64,000 nucleotides of DNA, taken from assembly GCF_023150235.1 (NCBI RefSeq), contig NZ_JAKLLH010000008.1:1-64000 (forward strand). Reading direction: 5' to 3'. Each line of letters opens with the position of its first letter. Positions within the stretch are counted from its first letter, which is position 1. Shown piece after piece: positions 6,815 to 15,145 of this stretch. The notes below the pieces were generated by a model. It was not told the DNA's origin and searched no databases. It worked only from the letters and a program-made list of their open reading frames with translations. The translations under genes and the position numbers were made by a program. The DNA comes from Azonexus sp. (lineage in GTDB: Bacteria > Pseudomonadota > Gammaproteobacteria > Burkholderiales > Rhodocyclaceae).

Positions 6815-9748
6815 ATGACAAATAATTGCAATGGCATTTTACCTCTCGCCGAGGCGTTGACCGCAAAAACCCGGCAGCTCTGTGATGGGCTCGAAGATGG
6901 CGGCGCCAACCTCTACGATCTGGTGACGCCGACAACGGCGGAATTGCTGCGCTGGTGGTTTCTGGAAGACATCTGCCTGACCCGGCGTTGCAACTTTCAT
7001 CCGGGGCAAAAGCAGGCCATTCTGAACAGCATCGTCGCGCATGAAGTACTGGCGGCGGGCAGCCTGCAGGCGCTTTATCAGGCGGTGGCGCCGGATGCTT
7101 TGCTGAGCGGCGGGCTGCTCCATGAAGTGGCGCAGGACAAGCATCGCCACCCCAAGTATTGCCTGAAGATGGCCACCGGCACCGGCAGGACCTGGGTGCT
7201 GCAGGCGCTGCTGGTCTGGCAATTGCTGAACGCCAACGCGGCACGGGCCAATGCTGCGGTCGACCCGCGTTTTACCCGTAATTTCCTTATCGTTGCACCG
7301 GGCTTGATTGTGTACGACCGCCTGCTCGACGCCTTCTGCGGCAAGGTACAAAACGGGCAGCGGGATTTTTCCACCTCGGACGTGGCGCGTTATGCCGAAT
7401 TGTTCATCCCGGACGGGCAACGTGAAACCGTGTTTGGCTTCGTGCGCGGTAACGTCTGTGCCAAGGAGGAAATCGGCCTCAAGACGACCGGCAACGGCCT
7501 GTTGGCGATTACCAACTGGCATCTGCTGTCGGACACGGAAGAGGAGATTGCGCCGGAAGTCGAAACCCCGGGCGTCAGCCTGCCGCCGGAAAGGATCGTG
7601 GCTGACGTTTTGCCACTGGCGCCGGGCAAGAGCACAGGGAATGCGCTGGATGTCCTCGACCGGCGCTTTGCCCGCGGTGGCGTGCTTGACTACCTGGCTG
7701 GCTTGCCCGATCTGCTGGTGTTCAACGACGAGGCGCACCACATCCATGAGGTGAAGAAGGAAGGCGAGGTTACTGAAGTCGAATGGCAGAAGAGCCTGAG
7801 CCGGATTGCCGCCAGCAAGGGTCGGCGCTTCGTGCAGGTCGACTTTTCTGCGACGCCCTACAACGACGTGGGTGCCGGCAAGAAGAAGCGCAAGCTGTAT
7901 TTTCCGCACATCATTGTGGATTTTGACTTGCAGGCGGCGATGTCGGCCGGGCTGGTCAAGTCGCTGGTGCTGGATCGGCGCAAGGAAATCGGTGCTTTGC
8001 CGCTGGAATTCAAGGCCGAGCGTGACGAGGACGACAATCCGACCTTGTCCGAAGGTCAGCGCGTCATGCTGCGCGCCGGGCTGTCCAAGTTGAAAAGGCT
8101 GGAAGTCGACTTTTCCACGGTCGACCCGGCCCGGCACCCCAAAATGCTCATCGTCTGCGAGGACACGACGGTGTCGCCCCTGGTGGCGAAGTTCTTTGTT
8201 GAGGATTGTGGCCTGGCCGACGACGAGATTCTGGCGGTCGACTCGGGGAAAAAAGCAGAATTGGGCGAAAAGGACTGGGCGCCGGTGCGCGAACGCCTGT
8301 TTGACGTGGATCGCCACGCCCGGCCGCGCATCATCGTCAGCGTGCTGATGCTGCGCGAGGGTTTTGACGTGAACAATATCTGCGTCATCGTGCCGCTGCG
8401 CTCCTCACAAGCACAAATCCTGCTGGAGCAGACCATCGGCCGCGGGCTGCGCCTGATGTGGCGCGATGCCGAATTTGACGACCTGAAGCGGGAAAACCGC
8501 GAGCGCATCAAAGCCGGTCAGGAGCCGCAAAGCCTGATCGACGTGCTGTCGATCATCGAGCATCCGGCCTTTCAGTCTTTCTATGACGAGTTGATGGCCG
8601 CTGGTCTGGTCGGCACCACCGGTGAGGACAGTAACAGCACCAGCACGGCCGGCGACCTGATTTCCGTCGGTTTGCGTGAAGGCTATGAAGCCTTCGATTT
8701 CGCCATTCCCTTCATCCTGCACGAAGCTGAGGAAGCACTTGCTCACCAGGCGCCCGCACCGGAATTGCTGCTGCCCTTCACCGCCATGGGCCGTGAGGAA
8801 TTGAAGGCGATGCTGGGTAAGGGCGATGTGTTCGTGTCGCAGGATTTGCAGGCTGGTACCTTGTTTGGCGATTACCGGGTCGACGGCGCGGTGATGCGCG
8901 TTTCCGGTTACAACGAATTCCTGACCCGCCTGACGCGGCGCATCGGGCAAGCCTTGTCACAGCCTCTGCCCAAGGGCAACAAGGTAGCAACGCATCTGGC
9001 CACGCCTTATCTGCAGGTGCACACGGCAGAACTGGCTGGCTGGCTGGAGGATTACATCCGCGACACGCTGTTCGGCCCGGATTTTGAACCTTTGCACGAT
9101 GAAAACTGGCGTTTGCTGCTGTTGCAACCCGTGTTGGATCACATCGTCAAAATCTTTGCTCATGCGCTGATCGTCAGCGAAGAACGGCTACTACATGGCG
9201 AGACGGAAGTTCGCCATCGTTGCTTGTCGGAAGTTACGAAACAGCCGATGCGTGAGGCCAATTCGCTACCCGTCAGCAAGTGCATCCATGAACGCCTGCC
9301 GTTCCCGGCGCGCAACGGTGGACTGGAAAAGGCCTTCATCCTCTGGGCGCAGGCTGATGCCAGCGTGCAGGCCTTCTGCAAGATCAGTGAGACCCGGCAC
9401 GATTTCGTGCGCCTGCGTTATGTCAAGGAAGATGGTTTGCCGGCGTTTTACTCGCCGGATTTTCTGGTGCGCACGGTCGACCGTGTATTTCTCGTTGAAA
9501 CCAAGGCCGAGGGACAGCTTTCCAACCCGAACGTGCAGCGCAAGTTGAAAGCTGCGCAGGCCTGGTGCGAACGGATCAATGTCTTGCCGGAAGCGTTGCG
9601 TTCCGGGGCGACGTGGCACTACGCGTTGGTCGGCGAGCGGCTGTTTGATGAATGGCGGGCGCAAGGCGCCAGTCTGGCGGAACTGCTCGATTTTGCCCGG
9701 ATACGCCCGTTGACCGCAGCATCGGCGCAGACCTCATTCGTTTTCTGA
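6815..9748 (+). CDS. Type III restriction Res-like helicase-nuclease with altered Walker A
   Basis: A 977-residue superfamily 2 DNA translocase of the type III Res kind. Visible motifs are a Walker A-like TGTGRTW (residues ~120-126), DEAH at 305-308, DFSATPYND (motif III), QTIGRGLRLMWR (motif VI), and a C-terminal PD-(D/E)xK nuclease with Asp882, Glu895 and Lys897 (ETK). The invariant Walker A lysine is arginine at residue 125, which in related ATPases normally abolishes ATP hydrolysis. A TTG start at 6806 is also possible. The partner methyltransferase upstream is a remnant, so loss of activity would also protect the host. The 3' end overlaps liuR tail-to-tail by 15 bases. Confidence 0.88.
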   Translation: MTNNCNGILPLAEALTAKTRQLCDGLEDGGANLYDLVTPTTAELLRWWFLEDICLTRRCNFHPGQKQAILNSIVAHEVLAAGSLQALYQAVAPDALLSGGLLHEVAQDKHRHPKYCLKMATGTGRTWVLQALLVWQLLNANAARANAAVDPRFTRNFLIVAPGLIVYDRLLDAFCGKVQNGQRDFSTSDVARYAELFIPDGQRETVFGFVRGNVCAKEEIGLKTTGNGLLAITNWHLLSDTEEEIAPEVETPGVSLPPERIVADVLPLAPGKSTGNALDVLDRRFARGGVLDYLAGLPDLLVFNDEAHHIHEVKKEGEVTEVEWQKSLSRIAASKGRRFVQVDFSATPYNDVGAGKKKRKLYFPHIIVDFDLQAAMSAGLVKSLVLDRRKEIGALPLEFKAERDEDDNPTLSEGQRVMLRAGLSKLKRLEVDFSTVDPARHPKMLIVCEDTTVSPLVAKFFVEDCGLADDEILAVDSGKKAELGEKDWAPVRERLFDVDRHARPRIIVSVLMLREGFDVNNICVIVPLRSSQAQILLEQTIGRGLRLMWRDAEFDDLKRENRERIKAGQEPQSLIDVLSIIEHPAFQSFYDELMAAGLVGTTGEDSNSTSTAGDLISVGLREGYEAFDFAIPFILHEAEEALAHQAPAPELLLPFTAMGREELKAMLGKGDVFVSQDLQAGTLFGDYRVDGAVMRVSGYNEFLTRLTRRIGQALSQPLPKGNKVATHLATPYLQVHTAELAGWLEDYIRDTLFGPDFEPLHDENWRLLLLQPVLDHIVKIFAHALIVSEERLLHGETEVRHRCLSEVTKQPMREANSLPVSKCIHERLPFPARNGGLEKAFILWAQADASVQAFCKISETRHDFVRLRYVKEDGLPAFYSPDFLVRTVDRVFLVETKAEGQLSNPNVQRKLKAAQAWCERINVLPEALRSGATWHYALVGERLFDEWRAQGASLAELLDFARIRPLTAASAQTSFVF
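9472..9485. repeat. Dispersed palindrome, copy 1 (inside res)
   Basis: CACGGTCGACCGTG, a perfect 14-bp palindrome with the 12-bp family core at 9473-9484. It lies in the nuclease domain of the Res-like gene and encodes T-V-D-R. This copy lacks the A/T extension of the longest copies. Confidence 0.7.
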
Positions 9749-10129
9749 ACGGCGGGCCAGTTCTTCCCGGCATTGGCGCTCGAACTGGTCAATTTCTGTC
9801 AGTACTGCCTCGATGTCTTCCCGCTGCTGTTCAAGTGCTTCGCGCCGCTTGCTGATGACGCGCAGGCACTCGAGCAGTTGCGGTGTCTGATCTTCGGTCG
9901 AGGTGTACATGCCGATCAGGTCCTTGATTTCGGCCAGCGAGAGGCCAAGGCGCTTGCCACGCAGGGCCATTTTCAGGCGGGCGCGGTCGCGGCGTGTGAA
10001 CACGCGCTTGCCGCCTTCGCGTTGCGGCGCCAGGATGCCCTGGTCTTCCCAGAAACGTATCGTGCGCGGGGTGATGTTGAATTCGCGGGCGAGGTCGGAA
10101 ATTGCGAAGGTCGTGGCCGTCTGGCGCAT
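9734..10129 (-). CDS. liuR: MerR-family regulator of leucine/branched-chain catabolism
   Basis: The 131 residues comprise an N-terminal MerR winged helix (SDLAREFNITPRTIRFWEDQG, here split as SDLAREF and TPRTIRFWEDQG), a KRVFTRRDRARL wing, and a C-terminal coiled coil (residues ~85-125). No effector-binding domain follows. This closely resembles LiuR/GnyR of Pseudomonas as I know it. The ATG at 10129 has AGGAG five bases upstream; an adjacent ATG at 10132 is too close to it. It probably controls the 5607-5635 promoter. In the usual order it would directly precede liuA; here a ~4.1-kb island separates them and the 3' end overlaps the island's res gene. Confidence 0.85.
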   Translation of the reverse strand: MRQTATTFAISDLAREFNITPRTIRFWEDQGILAPQREGGKRVFTRRDRARLKMALRGKRLGLSLAEIKDLIGMYTSTEDQTPQLLECLRVISKRREALEQQREDIEAVLTEIDQFERQCREELARRSENE

Positions 10130-10239
10130 CATGTCTCCTGAAACTGCCGCGAAGTTAATCAGAAGCAGGGGCTTTTTTCAATCCGCTACCGTATGGTAAC
10201 GTGACTGTTCTTCATGTCCATCGCCTAGGGTAACCGTCC

Positions 10240-11280
10240 ATGTCCTTGCACTACCCTCATGCCGAACCGCCGGCACCGGGCGAACTGATTGAAGTGGCAC
10301 CCGGCATCTTCTGGCTGCGGATGCCGTTGCCGTTTCAGCTCGATCACATCAATCTCTGGCTGCTGCGCGACGATGCTGGCTGGACCCTGGTCGATACCGG
10401 TTTTGCCGACGATGGCGTGCGCGGGCTCTGGGAGGCGATCCTGGTGCGGCTCGACGGCCCGCTGACCCGGCTGATCGCCACCCATTTCCATCCCGATCAT
10501 CTTGGTCTGGCAACCTGGCTGCAGGAAAAAACCGGTGCCGAGTTGTGGATGAGCACTGGCGAATTTCTCACCGCTCACGCGGTTTGGCACGAAGTTGGCG
10601 GGCATGGCGCCCGTTTCATGTGCGAGCAGTTCCGTCAGCACGGCCTGTGCGACGAGCGACTGGAGAAATTCTCGACTCGCGGTTCCGGTTATCGCCGGGC
10701 GGTGCCGGCCCTGCCCGAGCATTACCGGCGGCTGAAGGACGGCGACCGCTTGCGGATCGCTGGAAATCACTGGGAAACAATCGTCGGTTACGGTCATGCT
10801 CCCGAGCATGTCGCGCTTTACTGCGCCGAACTCGACGTGTTAATTTCAGGTGACATGCTTTTGCCAAGGATTTCGACCAATATCAGCGTTTTTGCCGCGA
10901 CTCCGGAGGCCGACGCCCTGCGCTGGTATCTGGACTCGCTGACGCAGATGGCGCGGCGATTGCCGCCGGGAACGCTGGTCCTGCCTTCGCACGGTTTGCC
11001 CTTCACGGGGGTGCAGCCCCGCGTCGAGGCCTTGCGGCAACATCATGAAGAACGACTGCACGCATTGGAGGATAGCTGTAAGCAAGCGCCACAGAGCGCA
11101 GCCGGTTTGCTCGAAGTCCTGTTCAACCGGCCGCTGGATACACACCAAACCATGTTCGCGATGGGCGAGGCAATTGCCCATCTGAACTACCTTGAGCAAG
11201 CAGGTCGGTTGTCGCGTAGCGTCGACGCCGACGGGGTGATTCGTTATTCGCGGATGCAGCAACGGTCCGCTGGACACTGA
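10240..11280 (+). CDS. MBL-fold metallo-hydrolase
   Basis: A 346-residue metallo-beta-lactamase-fold hydrolase. It carries the metal-binding THFHPDHLG motif near residue 88, a later GYGHAPEH histidine, the bridging aspartate in LISGDMLLP and a C-terminal LPSHGLPF histidine, so a two-metal site looks complete. A C-terminal region of about 90 residues after the fold resembles those of other MBL proteins found beside acyl-CoA genes. The substrate is unknown; a thioester or lactone is plausible from neighbours. It is divergent from liuR, with 107 bases between them holding an imperfect inverted repeat CTACC-GTAT-GGTAA, and is followed 19 bases later by phaC. Confidence 0.82.
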   Translation: MSLHYPHAEPPAPGELIEVAPGIFWLRMPLPFQLDHINLWLLRDDAGWTLVDTGFADDGVRGLWEAILVRLDGPLTRLIATHFHPDHLGLATWLQEKTGAELWMSTGEFLTAHAVWHEVGGHGARFMCEQFRQHGLCDERLEKFSTRGSGYRRAVPALPEHYRRLKDGDRLRIAGNHWETIVGYGHAPEHVALYCAELDVLISGDMLLPRISTNISVFAATPEADALRWYLDSLTQMARRLPPGTLVLPSHGLPFTGVQPRVEALRQHHEERLHALEDSCKQAPQSAAGLLEVLFNRPLDTHQTMFAMGEAIAHLNYLEQAGRLSRSVDADGVIRYSRMQQRSAGH

Positions 11281-11299
11281 CAGAGGGAGTTTCGCACGT

Positions 11300-13132
11300 A
11301 TGTCGCAGCAAACCGAACAACAGGGTGCCGTTCTGCCCAACCCGGCCGAGATGGCCAAGACTTATGCCGAAGTCGCCCAGCGCGCTTCGCGCATCATTAC
11401 CCAGTTCATGGAAAAGAAGGCCAAGGAAGGTGTCAGCGCCCCGTCCGACGAGATGGGCGTGGCCAAGGCCTTCATGGATTTGTCTGCCCGCCTGATGGCC
11501 AATCCCTACAAGCTGGCCCAGGCACAGATGAACATGATGTGGGATTATTTCTCGCTGTGGCAGGGCTCGATGATGAAAATGATGGGCATGACGCATGCCC
11601 AGCCCGTTGCCGTGCCGCAAAAGGGTGACAAGCGTTTCAAGGACGAGGACTGGGAGCAGCATTTCCTGTTCGATTTCGTCAAGCAGTCCTACCTGATCGC
11701 CGCCCGTCACATCCATGACAGCGTTTGCTGTACCGAAGGACTGGACGAGACGACGCAGCAGAAGGTCAATTTCTTTACTCGCCAGTACATCGATGCCCTG
11801 TCGCCTTCCAATTTTGCGCTGACCAACCCGGAAGTCTTCCGCGAAACGGTCAAGAGCCATGGTCAGAATCTGATCAAGGGCCTCAACAACCTGCTTCACG
11901 ACATGACCGACGATGGTCAGCTGCGCATCCGCATGACCGATACAACGGCCTTCGAGATGGGCAAGAACGTGGCGACCACGCCGGGCAAGGTGGTTTATCA
12001 GAACGAACTGTTCCAGCTGATTCAGTACGATCCGACGACTCCCGAACAGTACAAGAAGCCTTTCCTGATCGTGCCGCCGTGGATCAACAAGTATTACATC
12101 CTCGATCTCCGCGACAAGAACTCCTATGTCAAGTGGGCGACCGACCAGGGCCACACCACCTTCATCATTTCCTGGGTCAATCCGGACGAAAACATGGCCG
12201 ATATCGGCTTCGAGGACTACATGCTCAAGGGCACCCTCGAAGCGATCACCCAGGTTTGCGCCCAGACCGGCGAGGATTCGGTCAACCTGGCGGCCTACTG
12301 CATCGGTGGCACGCTGACCATGTCCACGCTCGCCTACATGGCGGCCAAGAAGGACAAGCGCGCCAATTCCGCGACCTTCTTCACCACCATGCTCGATTTC
12401 TCCGATCCGGGCGAACTCTCGGTCTTCCTCGACGAAGGCACCATCGAGGGCCTCGAGAAGAAGATGGAGAAGCGCGGCTTCCTCGAAGGCTCGGAAATGG
12501 CCGGCACCTTCAACATGCTGCGCGCCAACGACCTGATCTGGTCCTTTGTGGTCAATAACTACCTGATGGGCAAGGATCCCTTCCCGTTCGACCTGCTCTA
12601 CTGGAACTCCGACTCGACGCGCATGCCGAAGGCGATGCACAGCTTCTACCTGCGCAACATGTACCTCGAGAACAAGCTCAAGGACGCCGGCGGCGTGACC
12701 CTGGGCGGCGTCCCCATCGACATCCGCAAGGTCAAGACCCCGTGCTACTTCATCTCCACCGTCGAAGACCACATCGCACCGTGGAAGAGCACTTACATGG
12801 GTGCTCGCCTGCCGTCCGGCCCGACCAAGTTCGTGCTCGGCGGCTCCGGCCACATCGCCGGCATCGTTAATCCGCCGGCCGCGAACAAGTACGGTTTCTG
12901 GATCAACGATGCCAGCGACGGCAAGTTGCCGGAAAGCCCGGACGACTTCCTGGCCGGCGCGACCCAGAATCCCGGTTCGTGGTGGACGCACTGGCAGCAG
13001 TGGGTGACCGGCCTGCCCGGCGGCGATGCCAAGGTGCCGGCACGCGACCCGGCCCAGGGCAAGCTGCCGGTGGTCGAGGCAGCCCCGGGTTCTTACGTCA
13101 AGTTCCGTCTCGACGCCGAGAAAAAGGACTGA
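11300..13132 (+). CDS. phaC: Class I poly(3-hydroxyalkanoate) synthase
   Basis: Polymerises 3-hydroxyacyl-CoA into PHA granules. The 610-residue protein has the size and alpha/beta-hydrolase core of class I synthases. The nucleophile is Cys334 in AAYCIGGT, with Asp490 (VEDHIAPW) and His518 (GSGHIAGI) completing the triad. A perfect-palindrome terminator follows at 13158. No phaB, phaP or phaR is adjacent; the thiolase at 1683 could supply acetoacetyl-CoA. In lipase-box terms the residue before Tyr-Cys is Ala rather than Gly, a tolerated variant in some synthases. Confidence 0.93.
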   Translation: MSQQTEQQGAVLPNPAEMAKTYAEVAQRASRIITQFMEKKAKEGVSAPSDEMGVAKAFMDLSARLMANPYKLAQAQMNMMWDYFSLWQGSMMKMMGMTHAQPVAVPQKGDKRFKDEDWEQHFLFDFVKQSYLIAARHIHDSVCCTEGLDETTQQKVNFFTRQYIDALSPSNFALTNPEVFRETVKSHGQNLIKGLNNLLHDMTDDGQLRIRMTDTTAFEMGKNVATTPGKVVYQNELFQLIQYDPTTPEQYKKPFLIVPPWINKYYILDLRDKNSYVKWATDQGHTTFIISWVNPDENMADIGFEDYMLKGTLEAITQVCAQTGEDSVNLAAYCIGGTLTMSTLAYMAAKKDKRANSATFFTTMLDFSDPGELSVFLDEGTIEGLEKKMEKRGFLEGSEMAGTFNMLRANDLIWSFVVNNYLMGKDPFPFDLLYWNSDSTRMPKAMHSFYLRNMYLENKLKDAGGVTLGGVPIDIRKVKTPCYFISTVEDHIAPWKSTYMGARLPSGPTKFVLGGSGHIAGIVNPPAANKYGFWINDASDGKLPESPDDFLAGATQNPGSWWTHWQQWVTGLPGGDAKVPARDPAQGKLPVVEAAPGSYVKFRLDAEKKD

Positions 13133-13157
13133 TCGCGTCCCGCGTACAAGCAGATGG

Positions 13158-13184
13158 ACGGGAGGCCGCGGCCTCCCGTTTTTT
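13158..13184 (+). terminator. Intrinsic terminator after phaC
   Basis: A perfect 22-bp palindrome (13158-13179; arms ACGGGAGGCCG and its complement) is followed by five T residues, 25 bases after the phaC stop. Confidence 0.9.
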
Positions 13185-13330
13185 GTGAACTTCGCGCTGG
13201 TCGGCTTGCCCAAGCTTGGCGGTCTGTCGGCGTTGATTCATGCCGCGATCCAGTAAACCCGACAGGCCGCCAGGGCGGCCGGCCTCGCTCCGGCCATTGT
13301 TCCTGCGCCAAACAGCCGAGGAGAGCGATC

Positions 13331-13687
13331 ATGTTGTTGAGCGAATATCCCGTATTGTCGGTGCACATCCCCCCGATCCTGACCGCCCTGACCGGCGGTC
13401 GCGCTGAAGTCACCGCCAGCGGTGAAACGGTGGGCGAAGTCCTGCAGGCGGTCGGTCGCGTGTGGCCTGCGTTTTCCAGCCGCGTCTTGTGCGGCGACGG
13501 CTCGCTGGCCAGCGGCTTGTGCGTCTACCTGGGCGGCACGCTGCCGGCACAGGGGCTGGCGACACCGGTCGCGGCGGAGGAGGTGTTGAGCTTGGTCGCG
13601 ACCGGCGAACCGGCTTGCGCGGTGGCGCCGCTGGCCGACGTGGTCAGCCGTCGCGACGAGGCGGCCCCGATTTCGCTCGGCGAATGA
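13331..13687 (+). CDS. MoaD/ThiS-like beta-grasp protein
   Basis: A 118-residue protein with a MoaD/ThiS-type N-terminal 90 residues: alternating strands, TVGEVLQAV helix, the LCVYLGGT segment, and EEVLSLVATG near the usual end. The catalytic C-terminal Gly-Gly of sulfur carriers is absent. Instead a tail of about 25 residues follows, ending ISLGE, so it is unlikely to be adenylated as it stands. The start at 13331 has a GAGGAGA site. Homologues of this kind are usually annotated as MoaD-family proteins of unknown function. Its stop codon shares a base with the 44-bp palindromic terminator. Confidence 0.75.
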   Translation: MLLSEYPVLSVHIPPILTALTGGRAEVTASGETVGEVLQAVGRVWPAFSSRVLCGDGSLASGLCVYLGGTLPAQGLATPVAAEEVLSLVATGEPACAVAPLADVVSRRDEAAPISLGE

Positions 13688-13730
13688 AAAACGGGGAATT
13701 TCACGGTCGACCGTGAAATTCCCCGTTTTT
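13687..13730. terminator. 44-bp perfect palindrome, bidirectional terminator (palindrome copy 2)
   Basis: Bases 13687-13730 are identical to their own reverse complement. They run from AAAAACGGGGAATTT through the family core ACGGTCGACCGT (13703-13714) to AAATTCCCCGTTTTT. Each strand therefore encodes a strong GC-rich hairpin followed by a T-run. It sits exactly between the convergent MoaD-like gene and ubiT, starting on the last base of the former's stop codon. Confidence 0.9.
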
Positions 13731-13748
13731 GCCCGGGCGGCAGGTTTT

Positions 13749-14210
13749 TCAGCGGTGCGGCAGGGGCAGTTTGGGGAAGGCCGGCAGTTTCGGCCACTCG
13801 ACCGCGTCGAGCAGATTCTTGACCAGCAGGCCGAGTTCGGTGTCGCCGGTGATTTCCAGTTCGCGGTTGAAGAACAGGGTGTCCGGATCTTCCTGGCGCG
13901 AGAGCAATTGCAGGTAGGCCGAGAGATGAGCGGCAAAGGCCAGGTCGGGCTCGCCCTTGCTGCTGAACAGCGGCCGGAAGAGACCGTCGCGATAGGTGAA
14001 ACTGGCGATGCCGCCGGTATCGTGCACGCTGACGCGGAAGTGCTTGCCTTCCAGCGCGACCAGGTCGTCGGCCGGTAGTAGCTTCATTTTCAGCACGGCG
14101 TTGAGGCCGGCAACCAAGGCCAGTCCGTGCGGCCATTGCGGCAGCTTGCGGCCGATGGCGGCGACAAAGCCGGGCAGGCGAAATTTGGGGATGGTGAAAT
14201 GCTGTTCCAT
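13749..14210 (-). CDS. ubiT: UbiT, SCP2-type accessory factor for anaerobic ubiquinone synthesis
   Basis: A 153-residue sterol-carrier-protein-2-like protein. A hydrophobic N-terminal helix region (PKFRLPGFVAAIGRKLP) is followed by the SCP2 core (LVALEGKHFRVSV, then SAYLQLLSRQEDPDTLFFNRELEITGD in pieces). In E. coli the homologue YhbT/UbiT is a lipid-binding factor needed to make ubiquinone without oxygen. The start at 14210 lies two bases after the ubiV stop. Order and direction ubiU-ubiV-ubiT make one operon read from the FNR-type promoter at 16183-16223. Confidence 0.9.
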   Translation of the reverse strand: MEQHFTIPKFRLPGFVAAIGRKLPQWPHGLALVAGLNAVLKMKLLPADDLVALEGKHFRVSVHDTGGIASFTYRDGLFRPLFSSKGEPDLAFAAHLSAYLQLLSRQEDPDTLFFNRELEITGDTELGLLVKNLLDAVEWPKLPAFPKLPLPHR

Positions 14211-14212
14211 GC

Positions 14213-15115
14213 TCAGGCTCCGATTTTTTCGAGGGCTTGCAGGTGGTGTTGGGCGATGCCGGCATCGCCGAACCAGTAACCGTCGACGAGACCGCATTCT
14301 GCCCAGTTTTCACGGTCGACCGTGAATTTTTCACCTTTTCGCGCTGCGTCGAAGGCAGCGATGATTTCCGGCAGGGCGGCTTTTTGCGGACTGATACGGA
14401 TTGCATCGATCCCCTGCGCCAGCAACTCGGGCATCTGGTCGAGCAGGCAGTAGGTCTGGGCCGACATCGTCTGGATGCCGTTGATGCACAGGAATTCCTG
14501 GCCTTCGCGGGTTTTCAGCGTCAGCCCCTCGGCATGGTCGAGGCACTTGAACTGGCAGTCGTCCTTGTTCAATTCGTAGTGGCGGGCGGTGAAACAGCGG
14601 GCCGAGAAGGCCAGCGCCAGCTTGCCGAAGGCGAAAACCTCGGTCTCGACGCCGGCCGGCCGCGTGGCGTGCAACTGGCCGATCAGCTCGCGGCTGGCTT
14701 CGAGCGGCGGCACCCAGCGCTTCATCCCGAAACGGGCATAGGTCGCCAGCGTCGCCTCGTTGTAGATGTTGAGGTGCGGGCCGGCGACGAAATCGTGGCC
14801 GGCGACCAGGTTGATCGCGCCGAGATCGTTGGCTTCGATCTTGCAATTGGCTTCGTCGATCAGTCGGCGCAGCGCCTTGAGATCGCTTTCGGATTCGAGC
14901 AGCGCCTGCGCCGAGACCACGACTTCCTTGCCGGTGTCGGCCAGGTCGCGGGCCAGGCCGATCCAGTCGGCGGTGCGCAGTTGCTGGCGGCGCGAGCAGA
15001 CGACTTCGCCGAGGTAAATGGTGTCGAGCGCGGGGTTTTCCGCCATTTCGGCGTAAAACTCCATCACTTCGGCCTTGGGCCAGAAGAAGAGCAGGGGGCC
15101 AAGCGCGAGTTTCAT
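14213..15115 (-). CDS. ubiV: UbiV, iron-sulfur U32 protein for anaerobic ubiquinone hydroxylation
   Basis: Peptidase-U32-family protein that with UbiU hydroxylates ubiquinone precursors independently of O2. The 300 residues keep four cysteines in the UbiV pattern: Cys40 (EVVCSRR), Cys174, Cys187 and Cys191 (C-x12-C-x3-C), expected to bind one [4Fe-4S] cluster. It has no protease role. A copy of the dispersed palindrome at 14309-14326 falls inside the gene and encodes F-T-V-D-R-E near the C-terminus, just before the conserved LVDGYWFG. Thirty bases separate it from ubiU. Confidence 0.93.
   Translation of the reverse strand: MKLALGPLLFFWPKAEVMEFYAEMAENPALDTIYLGEVVCSRRQQLRTADWIGLARDLADTGKEVVVSAQALLESESDLKALRRLIDEANCKIEANDLGAINLVAGHDFVAGPHLNIYNEATLATYARFGMKRWVPPLEASRELIGQLHATRPAGVETEVFAFGKLALAFSARCFTARHYELNKDDCQFKCLDHAEGLTLKTREGQEFLCINGIQTMSAQTYCLLDQMPELLAQGIDAIRISPQKAALPEIIAAFDAARKGEKFTVDRENWAECGLVDGYWFGDAGIAQHHLQALEKIGA
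14309..14326. repeat. Dispersed palindrome, copy 3 (inside ubiV)
   Basis: TTCACGGTCGACCGTGAA is a perfect 18-bp palindrome within the coding sequence of ubiV. The flanking T and A runs extend the A/T-rich arms imperfectly. Confidence 0.75.
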
Positions 15116-15145
15116 GGATTCTGTCGGGGGCGAGGAGTGAGGGGA

